Source: FEN-299 sp963727765 (GTDB lineage: Bacteria > Acidobacteriota > Vicinamibacteria > Vicinamibacterales > Fen-181). From it: a stretch of DNA of 64,000 nt. The stretch covers positions 372,001-436,000 of the forward strand of contig CAVSGZ010000013.1 in NCBI GenBank assembly GCA_963727765.1, written 5' to 3'. The notes beneath the pieces were generated by a model. It ran no database searches and was not told the DNA's origin. It saw nothing but the letters and a program-made list of their open reading frames with translations. Positions 45,873-54,590 of this stretch are shown in pieces. The translations under genes and the position numbers were made by a program. How positions within the stretch are numbered: the first letter of the stretch is position 1; each line of letters starts with the position of its first letter.

Positions 45873-46778
45873 ATGCCGATGACGCGAAGGTGCTCGCGCG
45901 CGTGCGCCGTCTTTGCCGCCGTTCTCGTTGCCGCACTCGCCGGAGCGGGCAGCTCGCGAGCCGCCGGACCTCCTCCGGCGCCGCTCGACGCCTCCGTGGC
46001 GTCGGCCTTCGACGGCGTCTCCATTCACTACCGTGTCGAAGGCTCAGGGACGCCGGCCATCATCCTGATCCACTGCTGGATGTGCGACAGCAGCTTCTGG
46101 GCCAGCACCGTTCCCGCCCTCGCCAGCCGCTACCGCGTGGTCACCCTCGATCTCCCCGGCCACGGCGCCTCGGGCAGCAATCGCAAGGCCTGGTCGATGG
46201 CGGCGTTCGGGCGGGACGTCAAGACAGTGGCGGACGCGCTGCGCCTCGACAGGGTCATCCTCGTCGGCCACTCCATGGGCGGCAACGTCATGCTCGAGGC
46301 GGCGCGCGTGATGCGGGGAAGGGTCGTCGGCATGATCGCGGTGGACACCCTGCACGATGCCGACCGGAAGGCTGACCCCGCGGCAATCGACGCTTTTCTG
46401 GCGCAGATGAAGGCGGACTTCCGCGGTCAGACCACGGGGCTCGTTCACGCGATCGCCGGAAAGTCCGCCGACCCTGCCGTCGTCGAGCGGATCGCGCGGA
46501 AGATGAGCTCGGGGGACCCCGCCATTGGCATCGCCCTCATGGACGCCCTCCAGCACTACGACGAGAAGGCGGGCATGCTGGCGGCGGGCGCGCCGATGAT
46601 CGGAATCAACTCGGCGATGTTTCCGACGAGCGTCGAGGCGAATCGGAGGGTTCTGCCGCGGTTCGAGCTCCTGCCACTCCCCGAGGGTGTCGGGCACTTC
46701 CCCCAGCTCGAGACGCCCGAAGCGTTCAATCGACTGCTCGAGCAGGCGATCCGACGGCTGGTGGAACCCCCGAGATGA
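45873..46778 (+). CDS. Secreted alpha/beta hydrolase
   Basis: 301 residues from the ATG at 45873 (GAGG just upstream). Signal peptide ACAVFAAVLVAALAGAGSSRAAG. Fold motifs: IILIHCWMCDSSFW (oxyanion region, unusual HCW in place of HGF/HGW), LDLPGHGASG, nucleophile in VGHSMGGNVM, and His in PEGVGHFPQLE. It probably hydrolyses a small ester. It is divergent from the CocE-type gene and runs into the convergent sugar transporter gene with a 9-base gap. Confidence 0.88.
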   Translation: MPMTRRCSRACAVFAAVLVAALAGAGSSRAAGPPPAPLDASVASAFDGVSIHYRVEGSGTPAIILIHCWMCDSSFWASTVPALASRYRVVTLDLPGHGASGSNRKAWSMAAFGRDVKTVADALRLDRVILVGHSMGGNVMLEAARVMRGRVVGMIAVDTLHDADRKADPAAIDAFLAQMKADFRGQTTGLVHAIAGKSADPAVVERIARKMSSGDPAIGIALMDALQHYDEKAGMLAAGAPMIGINSAMFPTSVEANRRVLPRFELLPLPEGVGHFPQLETPEAFNRLLEQAIRRLVEPPR

Positions 46779-46787
46779 CGAGATGTC

Positions 46788-47777
46788 TCATGCGCCGCCG
46801 AATCGATACGCCAGCGCGATCATCACCAGCGCCAGCACATAAGAAAGAAACATCCCCGTGAGATAGAGCCGGGCCCGCGCGCCGGCGCCGCGGAATTCGC
46901 GCCAAACGACCACGCCCCAAAGCGCGGCGATCATCGGCGAGGCCTGCCCGATGGCGTAGGAGATGGCCACGCCCACCAGACTCGCCGCGACGAAATTGAA
47001 GACCGTCCCGGCACCCCAGATCGCCCCTCCCACCAGCCCGAGTGCGTGATACGCGGCGGGCGCCTGGAAATAGCGGGCCCCCTCCACCGGCGCGCCTACG
47101 ATAGGCCTCTTCATCAGATACACGTTGAAGAAGCCGCAGCAGATCACGGCGCCGAGCGTGAAGAACACCGCCACCGTGTAAGGTGTGAGCGGGCGCGCGG
47201 CCGTCATGGCGCGCGTCACGAAGGGAGCGAATATTCCCATCAGCACGCCGGAGATGACGCACACCACGACACCGCGGCGCGACACCGCCCGGTTCGCCCC
47301 CTGCAGCGCACCGTAGGCCTTGCCGATGAGTACCACGGCCAGCACCGCCAGCAGCACGCCCGCGCCCAGCAACCACGCGTTTCCTTTGGGCTGAATGGCA
47401 TAGCTCAACACGACGCCTTCGACCAGCGCGATCCCGATGGCGATCGGAAAGGCGACGGCGAGTCCCGCAATCTCGATGCCCGCCAGGAGCAGCACATTGG
47501 CGATGTTGAAGATGAATCCCCCGAGCGCGGCATAGAAGAGATTCGCCTTCGCGGCTGACTGCAGATTCGCCGGAAAACTGAGCGCTCCCCCGGGAATTGT
47601 CCCGAGCGTGAACGCCGTCACCAGGGACATCAGGAAGATCCCCGCAGCGTAGTCCCAGTAATAGAGTTCGAAACGGTAGTTGCGCGTGAGCTTGAACGTG
47701 TTGGCGAACGATCCCCAGCAGATGGTGCTGAGGATGGTCAGGACGAGCGCGGCCGCGAAAGTGTGAGGAACATACAT
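46788..47777 (-). CDS. GRP-family sugar transporter
   Basis: 329 residues from the ATG at 47777, two bases after the kinase stop; a GTG at 47786 would overlap it. Ten hydrophobic segments in two similar halves, as in the drug/metabolite superfamily. TICWGSFANTFKL at the N-terminus and GGAIWGAGTVFNF in the second half match glucose/ribose uptake permeases (GRP/RhaT-like). Pairing with a ribokinase-type gene in one operon suggests import of ribose or another pentose followed by phosphorylation. Confidence 0.82.
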   Translation of the reverse strand: MYVPHTFAAALVLTILSTICWGSFANTFKLTRNYRFELYYWDYAAGIFLMSLVTAFTLGTIPGGALSFPANLQSAAKANLFYAALGGFIFNIANVLLLAGIEIAGLAVAFPIAIGIALVEGVVLSYAIQPKGNAWLLGAGVLLAVLAVVLIGKAYGALQGANRAVSRRGVVVCVISGVLMGIFAPFVTRAMTAARPLTPYTVAVFFTLGAVICCGFFNVYLMKRPIVGAPVEGARYFQAPAAYHALGLVGGAIWGAGTVFNFVAASLVGVAISYAIGQASPMIAALWGVVVWREFRGAGARARLYLTGMFLSYVLALVMIALAYRFGGA

Positions 47778-47779
47778 GA

Positions 47780-48712
47780 TCACCACCCCCGCTTCAGCAA
47801 CGCCTCGACTTCCGGTCGTCGCGGCATCGACGGCGCCGTGCCCAGACGGGTCACCGAGATGCTGGCCACCGCACAGCCGAAGCGAACAGCGGCGACCACA
47901 TCCATGCCCTCGGCAAGACCGACGGCGAAGCCGCCATTGAACGCATCGCCGGCACCGGTGGTTTCGGCGACCGGGCCGGCATCGAATGCGGGAACCCGTT
48001 CCGTCGTGCGCGAGTTCTTCACCAAGGCGCCCTCGGCACCCAGGGTAATCACGACATTGCCGGCGCCTCGCGCCAGCAGCGCATCGGCGGCACGCTCGGC
48101 GTCGGCGAGGTTCGCCACCGTCTCCCCGGTCAGTCCGGCGGCTTCGGTCTCATTCGGCGTCAGATAGTCGCACAGCGGATAGACGCTGTCCGGCAGCGCC
48201 CGGGCCGGCGCCGGGTTCAGGATCGTCGTGATCCCCAGCTGCTTGGCGAGCTTCAGGCCATGCTCGACCACCGGGATCGGCAACTCCAGCTGGGTCAGGA
48301 AAACCGCCGCCCCCTCAATCAGAGGACTCGCGCGATCGACCTCGTCGGGCGTGAGGTGAAAACAGGCGCCGGGCACCACCACGATGGCGTTTTCGCCGCT
48401 TGCCTGATCCACGATGATGGCCGCCGCACCCGTTGCCTCTTCCGTCGTCTCGAAGACGAACCGGGCGTCGATTCCTTCTTCGGCGTAGGTGCGGCGGGCG
48501 AGTTCGCCGAAGCCGTCGCGTCCGAGCTTGCTGATGAAGACCACGCCGCCGCTCAGGCGCGCGGCGGCCACCGCCTGGTTCGAGCCCTTGCCGCCCGGGC
48601 CGAGACGAAAGGCCGTTCCCATCACGGTCTCGCCCCAGCCTGGCAGGCGCGGCGTGCGAAACGCCAGGTCAGCGACGAAACTGCCCATGACCGTCACGCG
48701 GCAATCACCCAT
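47780..48712 (-). CDS. rbsK: PfkB family carbohydrate kinase, ribokinase-like
   Basis: 310 residues. RLGPGGKGSNQAVAAARL is the first PfkB signature with the sugar-binding GGKGxNQA, and ETTGAGDAFNGGFA the second, with the catalytic Asp. NPAPARALP is characteristic of ribokinases. It phosphorylates the sugar imported by the adjacent permease. A TAATAT hexamer 9 bases before the ATG suggests a near-leaderless transcript. The gene symbol rests on motif similarity only. Confidence 0.85.
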   Translation of the reverse strand: MGDCRVTVMGSFVADLAFRTPRLPGWGETVMGTAFRLGPGGKGSNQAVAAARLSGGVVFISKLGRDGFGELARRTYAEEGIDARFVFETTEEATGAAAIIVDQASGENAIVVVPGACFHLTPDEVDRASPLIEGAAVFLTQLELPIPVVEHGLKLAKQLGITTILNPAPARALPDSVYPLCDYLTPNETEAAGLTGETVANLADAERAADALLARGAGNVVITLGAEGALVKNSRTTERVPAFDAGPVAETTGAGDAFNGGFAVGLAEGMDVVAAVRFGCAVASISVTRLGTAPSMPRRPEVEALLKRGW

Positions 48713-48807
48713 GATTGGTGGATATTACAAGATCTGGATAGGCGATATCAGGGCTCTGCCGGGTCGGTCGCCGGGGAGACAGCAGAACCGGCTGTACAGG
48801 GCGCGCG

Positions 48808-49893
48808 CTACTTCGTATCCGCCGCCCCGGGGAAGAGGTACGGGAACACGATGCCGGTCGTGAACATGCAGCGATCGTTGTGGCCGCATTCGGGCACGAT
48901 GATGATCTTGTGCTTCGCGCCGAGCACCTCGTCGACGTACTTGACGAACGCCTCCCCGCGCGCCCGCCGCGTCGGGCCCTGCGCCATGGCATTCGGCGAG
49001 CTGTCGAATCCGCCAAGCGGCAGCGTGTCCACCTGCCCGAGCAGGAACGTCGTCGGACGCTCGACGAGCTGCTTCCTCAACTGGTCGTCGGTCATCTGCG
49101 CGGTGTAGCCGGTGCGGTGCGCCAGGCCCGCCGGCCAGTTGTCGTAGTTCGGGGCCTTCGTCGCATCGAACGGGCCGAACGTGAAACTGGTGTGGGCCGG
49201 CATCGGGTTGGCGTTCGGCATGTAGTTCCATCCGTCTTTCGCCGCGGCGGGATCCGCGTCGCCCTGCGGGAGCGGCCGTTCCGCCACTGGCCACGCGTAA
49301 CTGGACGGATTCGCGACCACGTAGCTCACCGCCACGCCGAGCGTGTCGTGCACCTTGTTCGACATCGCGTAGCGGTTGGCGAACTGCCCCCCGGCCGAAT
49401 GTCCCGTGACGACGATGTTCCGGAGGTTCGGGAACGTCGACTTGCTGGCCAGCTTGCGCAGGATCTCGTCCACGAAGTCGAACGACGACAGCGCCGGATT
49501 GTCCCGCGCCGGACCGCCAGTCCGCCAGCTGGTCTGCCAGACGACTTCGTTTGGCTCCGCGTGGTCGCTGGCGTCGATCATGTGCGGCGCAATCACGACC
49601 GTGTCGTCAAGCGCCCCGGCGAGGAAGGCCGCCGACATCGTCGTCAGGAAGTAGTGATCGGCGTTGCGGCCGGTGCCGTGGACCATCACGATCGCGCGGA
49701 TGATGCGAGGGTTGGGCACGTCGAGCGAGTACGAGCGATAGAACATCGCCCGCCCGGGTCCGCCTCCGAGCGTGACCCACTCGGTGCACGCGGCGGTGGC
49801 TGTTGTGCAGGGCGCGACCGGCTGGGCCACCGGGCGCTGGGCCGACGGCATCAGCGAAAGGGCAAGAGCGGCGGGAAGAACAAGGTTGCGCAT
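48808..49893 (-). CDS. Secreted serine hydrolase, alpha/beta fold
   Basis: 361 residues from the ATG at 49893. Signal peptide NLVLPAALALSLMPSAQ. AIVMVHGTGRNADHY is the oxyanion-loop motif, VVTGHSAGGQFANRYA the nucleophile elbow, and VPECGHNDRCMF holds the catalytic His. The spacing fits a feruloyl-esterase- or PHB-depolymerase-like exported esterase. It stands alone on this strand between the kinase operon and the toxin-antitoxin pair. Confidence 0.82.
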   Translation of the reverse strand: MRNLVLPAALALSLMPSAQRPVAQPVAPCTTATAACTEWVTLGGGPGRAMFYRSYSLDVPNPRIIRAIVMVHGTGRNADHYFLTTMSAAFLAGALDDTVVIAPHMIDASDHAEPNEVVWQTSWRTGGPARDNPALSSFDFVDEILRKLASKSTFPNLRNIVVTGHSAGGQFANRYAMSNKVHDTLGVAVSYVVANPSSYAWPVAERPLPQGDADPAAAKDGWNYMPNANPMPAHTSFTFGPFDATKAPNYDNWPAGLAHRTGYTAQMTDDQLRKQLVERPTTFLLGQVDTLPLGGFDSSPNAMAQGPTRRARGEAFVKYVDEVLGAKHKIIIVPECGHNDRCMFTTGIVFPYLFPGAADTK

Positions 49894-49926
49894 CCGAAGA
49901 CGATACACGAAAGAGGGGTCGGGACG

Positions 49927-50583
49927 TCAGCGAGCGCCGACGTCGACCTTTCGGGCCTGTATCGCAAGCCGCGCGAGCGGCGGCGTCAGGAGATTTCCCA
50001 CCTGCACCTGGAAGTACTCCTTGACGGTGGCCCAGTCGGCCCGCCCCTCGCCGGGCAGCGGCGCCTCGCGGTCGGCATCATCGAAGTAGGTCAGCGCGCG
50101 GAGCAGGAGGCTGTCGTCGATGTGCCCCTCGTAGACGCTGCGGATGGCGGCGAGCGCGGCGACGATGCCAAGCTGATGCTGCTGGAGCATCACGTAGACG
50201 TCGAAGAAGTCGCGCCGCAAGCCGCGGTCCAGGATGGCGTGCAGCTTCGTCGCCAGCACCCCGGTGACGTCGAGGTGCCGCGCCTCGGCATGTGGGACGA
50301 GAAACCCGAGGACGAACGCGGAGACCTTGATCCCGTTCCACAGCAGATGCACGGTGTCCGGACCGCGCTCCTGGATCTCGACCGCCCCGCTCGTGGCCAA
50401 CTGACTGACGAGGTCGCTGAGGTTGCCTGGCGAGTCGAGGCCGAAATCGACGTCCCGGCTCGGCCGGTACGGCGCGAAGCAGCGAACCGCCTGGCCACCG
50501 ATGACGAACCAGTAGGAAAGCGGTTCGACGGCCGTGGCAAGAGGCCCGGGCATCACCTGCAGCGGTCCGTAGGGCGCGCTCAT
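49927..50583 (-). CDS. AbiEii-like nucleotidyltransferase (toxin candidate)
   Basis: 218 residues from the ATG at 50583, overlapping the upstream gene as ATGA. The nucleotidyltransferase signature is FVIGGQAVRCFAPYRPSRDVDFGLD, split into GGQAVRCF and the D-x-D in RDVDFGL; the Lys in VLATKLHAILDR follows. These match the AbiEii/AbiGii toxin family, whose members act with a cognate AbiEi-type antitoxin in phage-abortive or plasmid-maintenance systems. The gene order antitoxin-then-toxin is respected. Confidence 0.78.
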   Translation of the reverse strand: MSAPYGPLQVMPGPLATAVEPLSYWFVIGGQAVRCFAPYRPSRDVDFGLDSPGNLSDLVSQLATSGAVEIQERGPDTVHLLWNGIKVSAFVLGFLVPHAEARHLDVTGVLATKLHAILDRGLRRDFFDVYVMLQQHQLGIVAALAAIRSVYEGHIDDSLLLRALTYFDDADREAPLPGEGRADWATVKEYFQVQVGNLLTPPLARLAIQARKVDVGAR

Positions 50584-51080
50584 GAGCGGCCTCGCGCGCG
50601 CATGACGGCGTCGAACAGGCCGCGGCTCCGCGGCCGCCAGCCCCGCAGGCGCCGCGCCTGGTACAGGTTGAGCCACGGCAGGCCGGCAGCGAAGCTCAGC
50701 GCGGCCAGCGACCCGTAGTTGAAGCAGTAGAAGGCGAGCTGCGAACCCGGGACAACTGTGTCGGGCGCCAGGTTGTACAGGGCCTCGACCACGTAAGGGG
50801 GCAGCGTCGAGACACGGTAGCGACGCGGCTCGAGCCGGTCGAACGCGTTGTACAGCGTGGCGCGCGCGGGCGGCTTCAGGCCGGAGGCGGCGCACAAGTC
50901 GGCAACGCGCCGCTGGAGCGCCGCCATGTTCGGCCCGCGCGGGCCTAGTGCCGCCTGGCGCACGACCGCCAAGACAGGCACCGGGAGCCGCGAGCGGCCG
51001 GCATCCGCCCGCCGGCGGCGCTTCGAGGCTCGGCCCAGCCGCGCCTCAGCCCTGCGCTGCGACTCTTGAATGTCGAGCAT
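50580..51080 (-). CDS. AbiEi-like partner of the nucleotidyltransferase (antitoxin candidate)
   Basis: 166 residues, very basic (Arg-rich N-terminus, SKRRRRADAGRSR). The central part RATLYNAFDRLEPRRYRV resembles a winged-helix DNA-binding segment and LPPYVVEALYNLAPDTVV is a conserved-looking block. It is first in the two-gene operon and has its own strong AT-rich promoter with a palindrome between -35 and -10, as expected for an autorepressing antitoxin. The family assignment is by context rather than by sequence. Confidence 0.6.
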   Translation of the reverse strand: MLDIQESQRRAEARLGRASKRRRRADAGRSRLPVPVLAVVRQAALGPRGPNMAALQRRVADLCAASGLKPPARATLYNAFDRLEPRRYRVSTLPPYVVEALYNLAPDTVVPGSQLAFYCFNYGSLAALSFAAGLPWLNLYQARRLRGWRPRSRGLFDAVMRARGRS

Positions 51081-51091
51081 TCCTGAGTTTA

Positions 51092-51119
51092 ACTATAGAC
51101 AATCTGCCTAATATTTCAA
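51092..51119 (-). promoter_or_regulatory. Promoter and operator of the AbiE-like pair
   Basis: Minus strand: -35 TTGAAA (51114-51119), 16-bp spacer, -10 TATAGT (51092-51097). The imperfect palindrome TAGACA-ATC-TGCCTA (51096-51110, plus strand) lies in the spacer. The ATG is 11 bases after the -10 box. AT content here contrasts with the GC-rich surroundings. Confidence 0.65.
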
Positions 51120-51218
51120 GACATAACGAACCGGCCATGGAAGCCGAGTCTCGGTCTGCCCGGGCTCGCTGTGGTCTGGCCCGATTGTCGGCGTCGGCTG
51201 GCTGTCACGCCGCGTCCC

Positions 51219-51774
51219 TCACATGCCGTCGGGGTCCTGCTTGACGCGCCGCGCGTGCAGGTCCTCGAAGAACTTGACGACCGCCGGGTCGTCCATGAAG
51301 TCGTAGAGGTAGCGCGGGCCGTAGTCGACCCACAGCTCCTCGCCGGCGGCAATGTCCCTGAGCGTGACGATCTTCACGAATGGGGCTTCACAGAATCTTC
51401 TCGAACTTCACGTTCTGGAACTCGGCCGGCGCGTAGTTCATCCGCGTGAAGACGTTCCCCTTGATGCCGTCGATTGTCGTGATGCCGTCGGTGTGCGGCT
51501 TTGCGCAGTCGAGCAGGCCCATCATGTACTGCCACTTGTTCTCGCTCGCGCGGCGCTGGTACTCCTCGTCCGTGATGAACTCTCCGGTGTAGGCCCCGAG
51601 GTAGGCTCCCTTGGGGATGGCCACCTTCGTGAAGACGCCGTTTCCAGCGTGTGGAATCTGCGAGGTCCGAATCTCGAGGTTCTTCTCGTACTGGGAGGAC
51701 TGGCCACGGGCCAGGGCGACGGCTGTCGCGAGTGCGATCGCGACAACAAGATACCGGAACCTCGTTCGCATCAT
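51219..51774 (-). pseudogene. Secreted SET-domain protein, frameshifted
   Basis: Start ATG 51774 with AGGAGG 5 bases upstream and a signal peptide (LVVAIALATAVALARG). The first frame carries IPHAGNGVFTKVAIPKGAYL and YTGEFITDEEY, the N-terminal SET motifs, and NVFTRMNYAP, then stops at 51388-51390. The next frame continues with CEAPFVKIVTLRDIAAGEEL and WVDYGPRYLYDF, the C-terminal SET signature, to a stop at 51219. Removing one base near 51394 joins them into ~184 residues. SET proteins are lysine methyltransferases; a secreted bacterial one is unusual. Either a sequence error or recent inactivation. Confidence 0.75.
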
Positions 51775-51992
51775 CTCGGCCTCCTCTCATCGGGCGGCGA
51801 TCATCGCGCAGGGGGCCGGCGCCCGCGCGGGCGTCGGCGCATTGTCATGCCGATCGGGATTGTCCCACGACCGGGGAGGCCCGGCGAGCCTGATCGTCCG
51901 GTGCTGCCTGACCCCACACTGCGACGACACGCAGCAACTGCGGCTGCGGTAAACTCCTCTGCGCCCTCGAGACCCACCTCCAAGAGGTGTCC

Positions 51993-52037
51993 ATGCCGAG
52001 GGATGACGCCGTGGCCCGCTGCTCGAGGTGGCGATGA
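51993..52037 (+). other. Possible 14-codon leader peptide
   Basis: ATG 51993 follows AAGAGGTG with good spacing; the short frame (MPRDDAVARCSRWR) ends in TGA overlapping the ATG at 52034 as ATGA. This could couple translation to the downstream membrane gene. No attenuator hairpin was identified. Confidence 0.3.
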
Positions 52038-52574
52038 AACTGCAAGGCGAGATCAGCATCAACGGGAGGAACTACGCCAAGGGCAGTGACGTGCCCTGGT
52101 ACAGGGTCTACCCGTTCTTCATCGTCCATATGCTGGCGTTCGGCGGGTCGGGGTTCCTGATGGCGTACTCGACACGCCCCGCCCCTCTGCCATTTCTCTA
52201 CCTGCACGGCGGGATCGCGATTACCGTCTACGTCATCTTCTACCTGACGCTGTTCGGGCGTGACGAAGTCAAGTGGATGTTCATCAACGCCGGGCTCGGC
52301 GTGCTTGGCATCTACGGCCAGATGGGGTGGCTGCTCTCGAAATTCGGCAAGAGCATCGGGGGCTATCCGCTCTCGAGGAGCGTCATCCCGTTCCTGTACT
52401 TCGTGCTGTACACGTTCCTGCTGCGCCACGCACTCCTCGACCTCACCGGCGCTCGCGAGGATGAGGGGAGGAAGCAGAAGGTGGAGTACCTGGTACATCG
52501 CCACCTCGGTCCTCGTCTCACTGCTCCTGTACTACCTGGACCACCATCGACTTCATGCGACGCCAGGGTTCTGA
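52034..52574 (+). CDS. Polytopic membrane protein, frameshifted near its 3' end
   Basis: From the ATG at 52034 (or GTG 52028) the protein has four hydrophobic segments (e.g. YPFFIVHMLAFGGSGFLMAY, FLYLHGGIAITVYVIFYLTL, VIPFLYFVLYTFLLRHALL). After GRKQKVEY the frame shifts: the downstream frame supplies WYIATSVLVSLLLYYLDHH, a natural fifth helix, ending at 52574. Deleting one C of the doubled C at 52489-52490 gives ~179 continuous residues. No family recognised. Without correction the frame reads into the permease gene. Confidence 0.6.
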
Positions 52575-52643
52575 AAAGCGGTGTTACCCTGAGGTCAGTG
52601 ACGCGCCCGGCACGACGCTGGCGTGTCCTGACCCGCTCCGACG

Positions 52644-54089
52644 ATGACCGACAAACCCGCCCTGCTCCACCGCCTCTCTGCCGTCGAGTACTTCACCTTC
52701 GGCTTCGGCACCATGGTCGGTGTGGCGTGGCTCGTCCTCATGGACGACTGGCTCGGCCGCGGCGGGCCGGCCGGCATGATGCTCGGCTTCGCCCTGGGCG
52801 GCCTGCTGCTCCTGCCGATCGCCCGCGTCTACGGCTCGCTCGTCCGCCGCATCCCCGACGCGGGCGCCGAGATCGCCTACACCGAGGGGGTCTTTCCCCC
52901 GCTCCTCTCCTTCGCCACCGGCTGGACGATGGTGCTCGCCTACGCGATCGTCTGCCCGTGGGAAGCCGTGGCCATCGGCAACATCCTCGCTCGCGTCGTC
53001 CCCTCGCTGAACTCGTGGCCGCTCTACGTGCTCGCCGGGAAGACGATCTACGCGCCGCGGCTGGCGGTCGGGCTGGCGCTGACCGGCCTCATCGTGTTCG
53101 TGAACCTCCGCGGGATCCGGCCGAGCGGGCTCTTCCAGGACATCACCACGTTCGGACTGCTCGGGGCCTTCGCGGTCTTCGTCTCGCTGGGCGTGACGCG
53201 CGGTCACGCGGCGAACATGCTGCCGGCCTTCGCGAGGCCGGGTATCTCCGGCGCGCTGCTCTCGATCCTGCTGGCGATGCAGATCGTGCCCTACTTCATG
53301 GTCGGCTTCGAGTCGGTCGTGAAAGGATCGGAAGAGGCGCAACAGGGGTTCGATCGGCGCCAGTTCGCCCGCCTGATGTACCTGGCTGTCGTCGCCGGCT
53401 CCCTGTTCTACGTGGTCATCATCGGCGCCGTGTCGTTCGTCTACCCGTGGCGCGAGATCGTGTCGGGGCATCTGGGCACGGAGGTGGCGTTCGAGCGGGC
53501 GTTCGGGTCGCGCGCCATTGCGCATCTGATTCTCGCCGCGGCCTTCCTGTCGCTCCTGAAGGTGTTCAACGGGAACTTCGTGGCGGCAACCCGGCTCACG
53601 CTGGCGATCGGGCGGCGCGGGCTGGTCCATCCGTCGCTGGCACGCGTGCACGCGCGGCATGGGACCCCCTCGGCTGCCATCTGGCTCGTCGCCGGCCTGA
53701 CGGTGGCCGCGGCGTTCCTTGGAGACGCCCTGCTGGTTCCCGTCACCGAGGTCGGATCGCTGGCCGCCGGAGTCGGTTGGCTGTCGGCCTGTGCCGCCTG
53801 GCTGCTCAGGGTGGATGACGAACCGCGATGGCCCGCATACACAGGGGCCGCAGTGTCCGCGATTTTCATCGCCATGAAGGTGCTGCCGTTCGTGCCAGGC
53901 AGCTTCACGTGGGCCGAGTGGCTCGCGCTGGCCGGATGGCTTGGGCTGGGGTGGATGTTCTGGAGGAGCAAGAAGACTCAGGGCTCAGGACTCAAGGCTC
54001 AGGGCAGTGGTGAGCCTGTCGAACCACTGGCGTCTCATGGGCCAATCGCCGTCGGCCTGTGTGATACATTTCCCGGGGACAATCTATGA
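52644..54089 (+). CDS. APC-superfamily amino acid permease
   Basis: 481 residues, about twelve transmembrane segments. The first helix FGFGTMVGVAWLVLMDDWLG has the Gly-rich unwound region of APC transporters, and IVPYFMVGFESVVKGSEEAQ is the family helix-6 motif with Glu. It probably imports amino acids by proton or sodium symport. The last ~35 residues (TQGSGLKAQGSG, EPVEPL) are encoded by a heptamer array and a REP-like GTGAGCCTGTCGAACCAC segment, so the original C-terminus has been extended by repeat sequence. It overlaps the next start by ATGA. Confidence 0.88.
   Translation: MTDKPALLHRLSAVEYFTFGFGTMVGVAWLVLMDDWLGRGGPAGMMLGFALGGLLLLPIARVYGSLVRRIPDAGAEIAYTEGVFPPLLSFATGWTMVLAYAIVCPWEAVAIGNILARVVPSLNSWPLYVLAGKTIYAPRLAVGLALTGLIVFVNLRGIRPSGLFQDITTFGLLGAFAVFVSLGVTRGHAANMLPAFARPGISGALLSILLAMQIVPYFMVGFESVVKGSEEAQQGFDRRQFARLMYLAVVAGSLFYVVIIGAVSFVYPWREIVSGHLGTEVAFERAFGSRAIAHLILAAAFLSLLKVFNGNFVAATRLTLAIGRRGLVHPSLARVHARHGTPSAAIWLVAGLTVAAAFLGDALLVPVTEVGSLAAGVGWLSACAAWLLRVDDEPRWPAYTGAAVSAIFIAMKVLPFVPGSFTWAEWLALAGWLGLGWMFWRSKKTQGSGLKAQGSGEPVEPLASHGPIAVGLCDTFPGDNL
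53975..54002 (+). repeat. Heptamer array inside the permease 3' end
   Basis: Units GACTCAG, GGCTCAG, GACTCAA, GGCTCAG. This is the only array found within a coding frame, where it reads TQGSGLKAQGSG. Confidence 0.65.
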
Positions 54090-54514
54090 GCGACCGCAAG
54101 TACCGCCAGCGCGGGTACCAGGACGACGAGCGCGACCGCAAGCCGGCCCCCAAGCCGCAGGGTCCGCCCGGGCCTCGTCCGCGCGGTGATCGCCCCGAGG
54201 GTCCGCGCACCCCGAATCTGATGCCCACCCGCCAGGTCATCCGGTGCGCGAAATGCGGGGCCGAGATCGCATCTCCGTACGCTTCCGAAGGCCGTTGCTC
54301 GAAGTGCGGCGCGGACGTGCACACCTGCGCCCAGTGCGTCTACTTCGACCCCGGCGGTCGCTTCCAATGCATGCAGCCGGTGCCGGAGCGGATCGCGCCA
54401 AAGGACGTGAAGAACGCCTGCTCCCTCTGGGAGCCCCGCAAGACGGTGGAGCGCGAAACGCATTCGGTGTCGGTCGGTTCGGCCCGCCAGGCGTTCGACG
54501 ACCTGTTCAAGTAG
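54086..54514 (+). CDS. Zinc-ribbon protein with disordered N-terminus
   Basis: 142 residues. Residues 1-48 are charged and Pro-rich. Then come two zinc knuckles (RCAKCGAEI and RCSKCGADV) followed by CAQCVYFD, FQCMQP and NACSLW, giving a Cys-rich core of about 70 residues. The family is known as conserved in Acidobacteria-type genomes but without function, as far as I can tell. Translational overlap (ATGA) with the permease is likely incidental. It sits directly before the ACIII operon. Confidence 0.65.
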   Translation: MSDRKYRQRGYQDDERDRKPAPKPQGPPGPRPRGDRPEGPRTPNLMPTRQVIRCAKCGAEIASPYASEGRCSKCGADVHTCAQCVYFDPGGRFQCMQPVPERIAPKDVKNACSLWEPRKTVERETHSVSVGSARQAFDDLFK

Positions 54515-54590
54515 AAGTCGGCCGGGGACTCTCGCCTTTCGAGTCGGAACCAGTTAAGCTGATCGGCGGGTTTTCAGAGAGTGGAACGGC

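Noticed and set aside
52575..53818. Continuation of the membrane-protein frame through the permease gene
   Set aside because: It is an Arg/Pro-rich shadow of the permease; the natural continuation is the short +1 frame ending at 52574.
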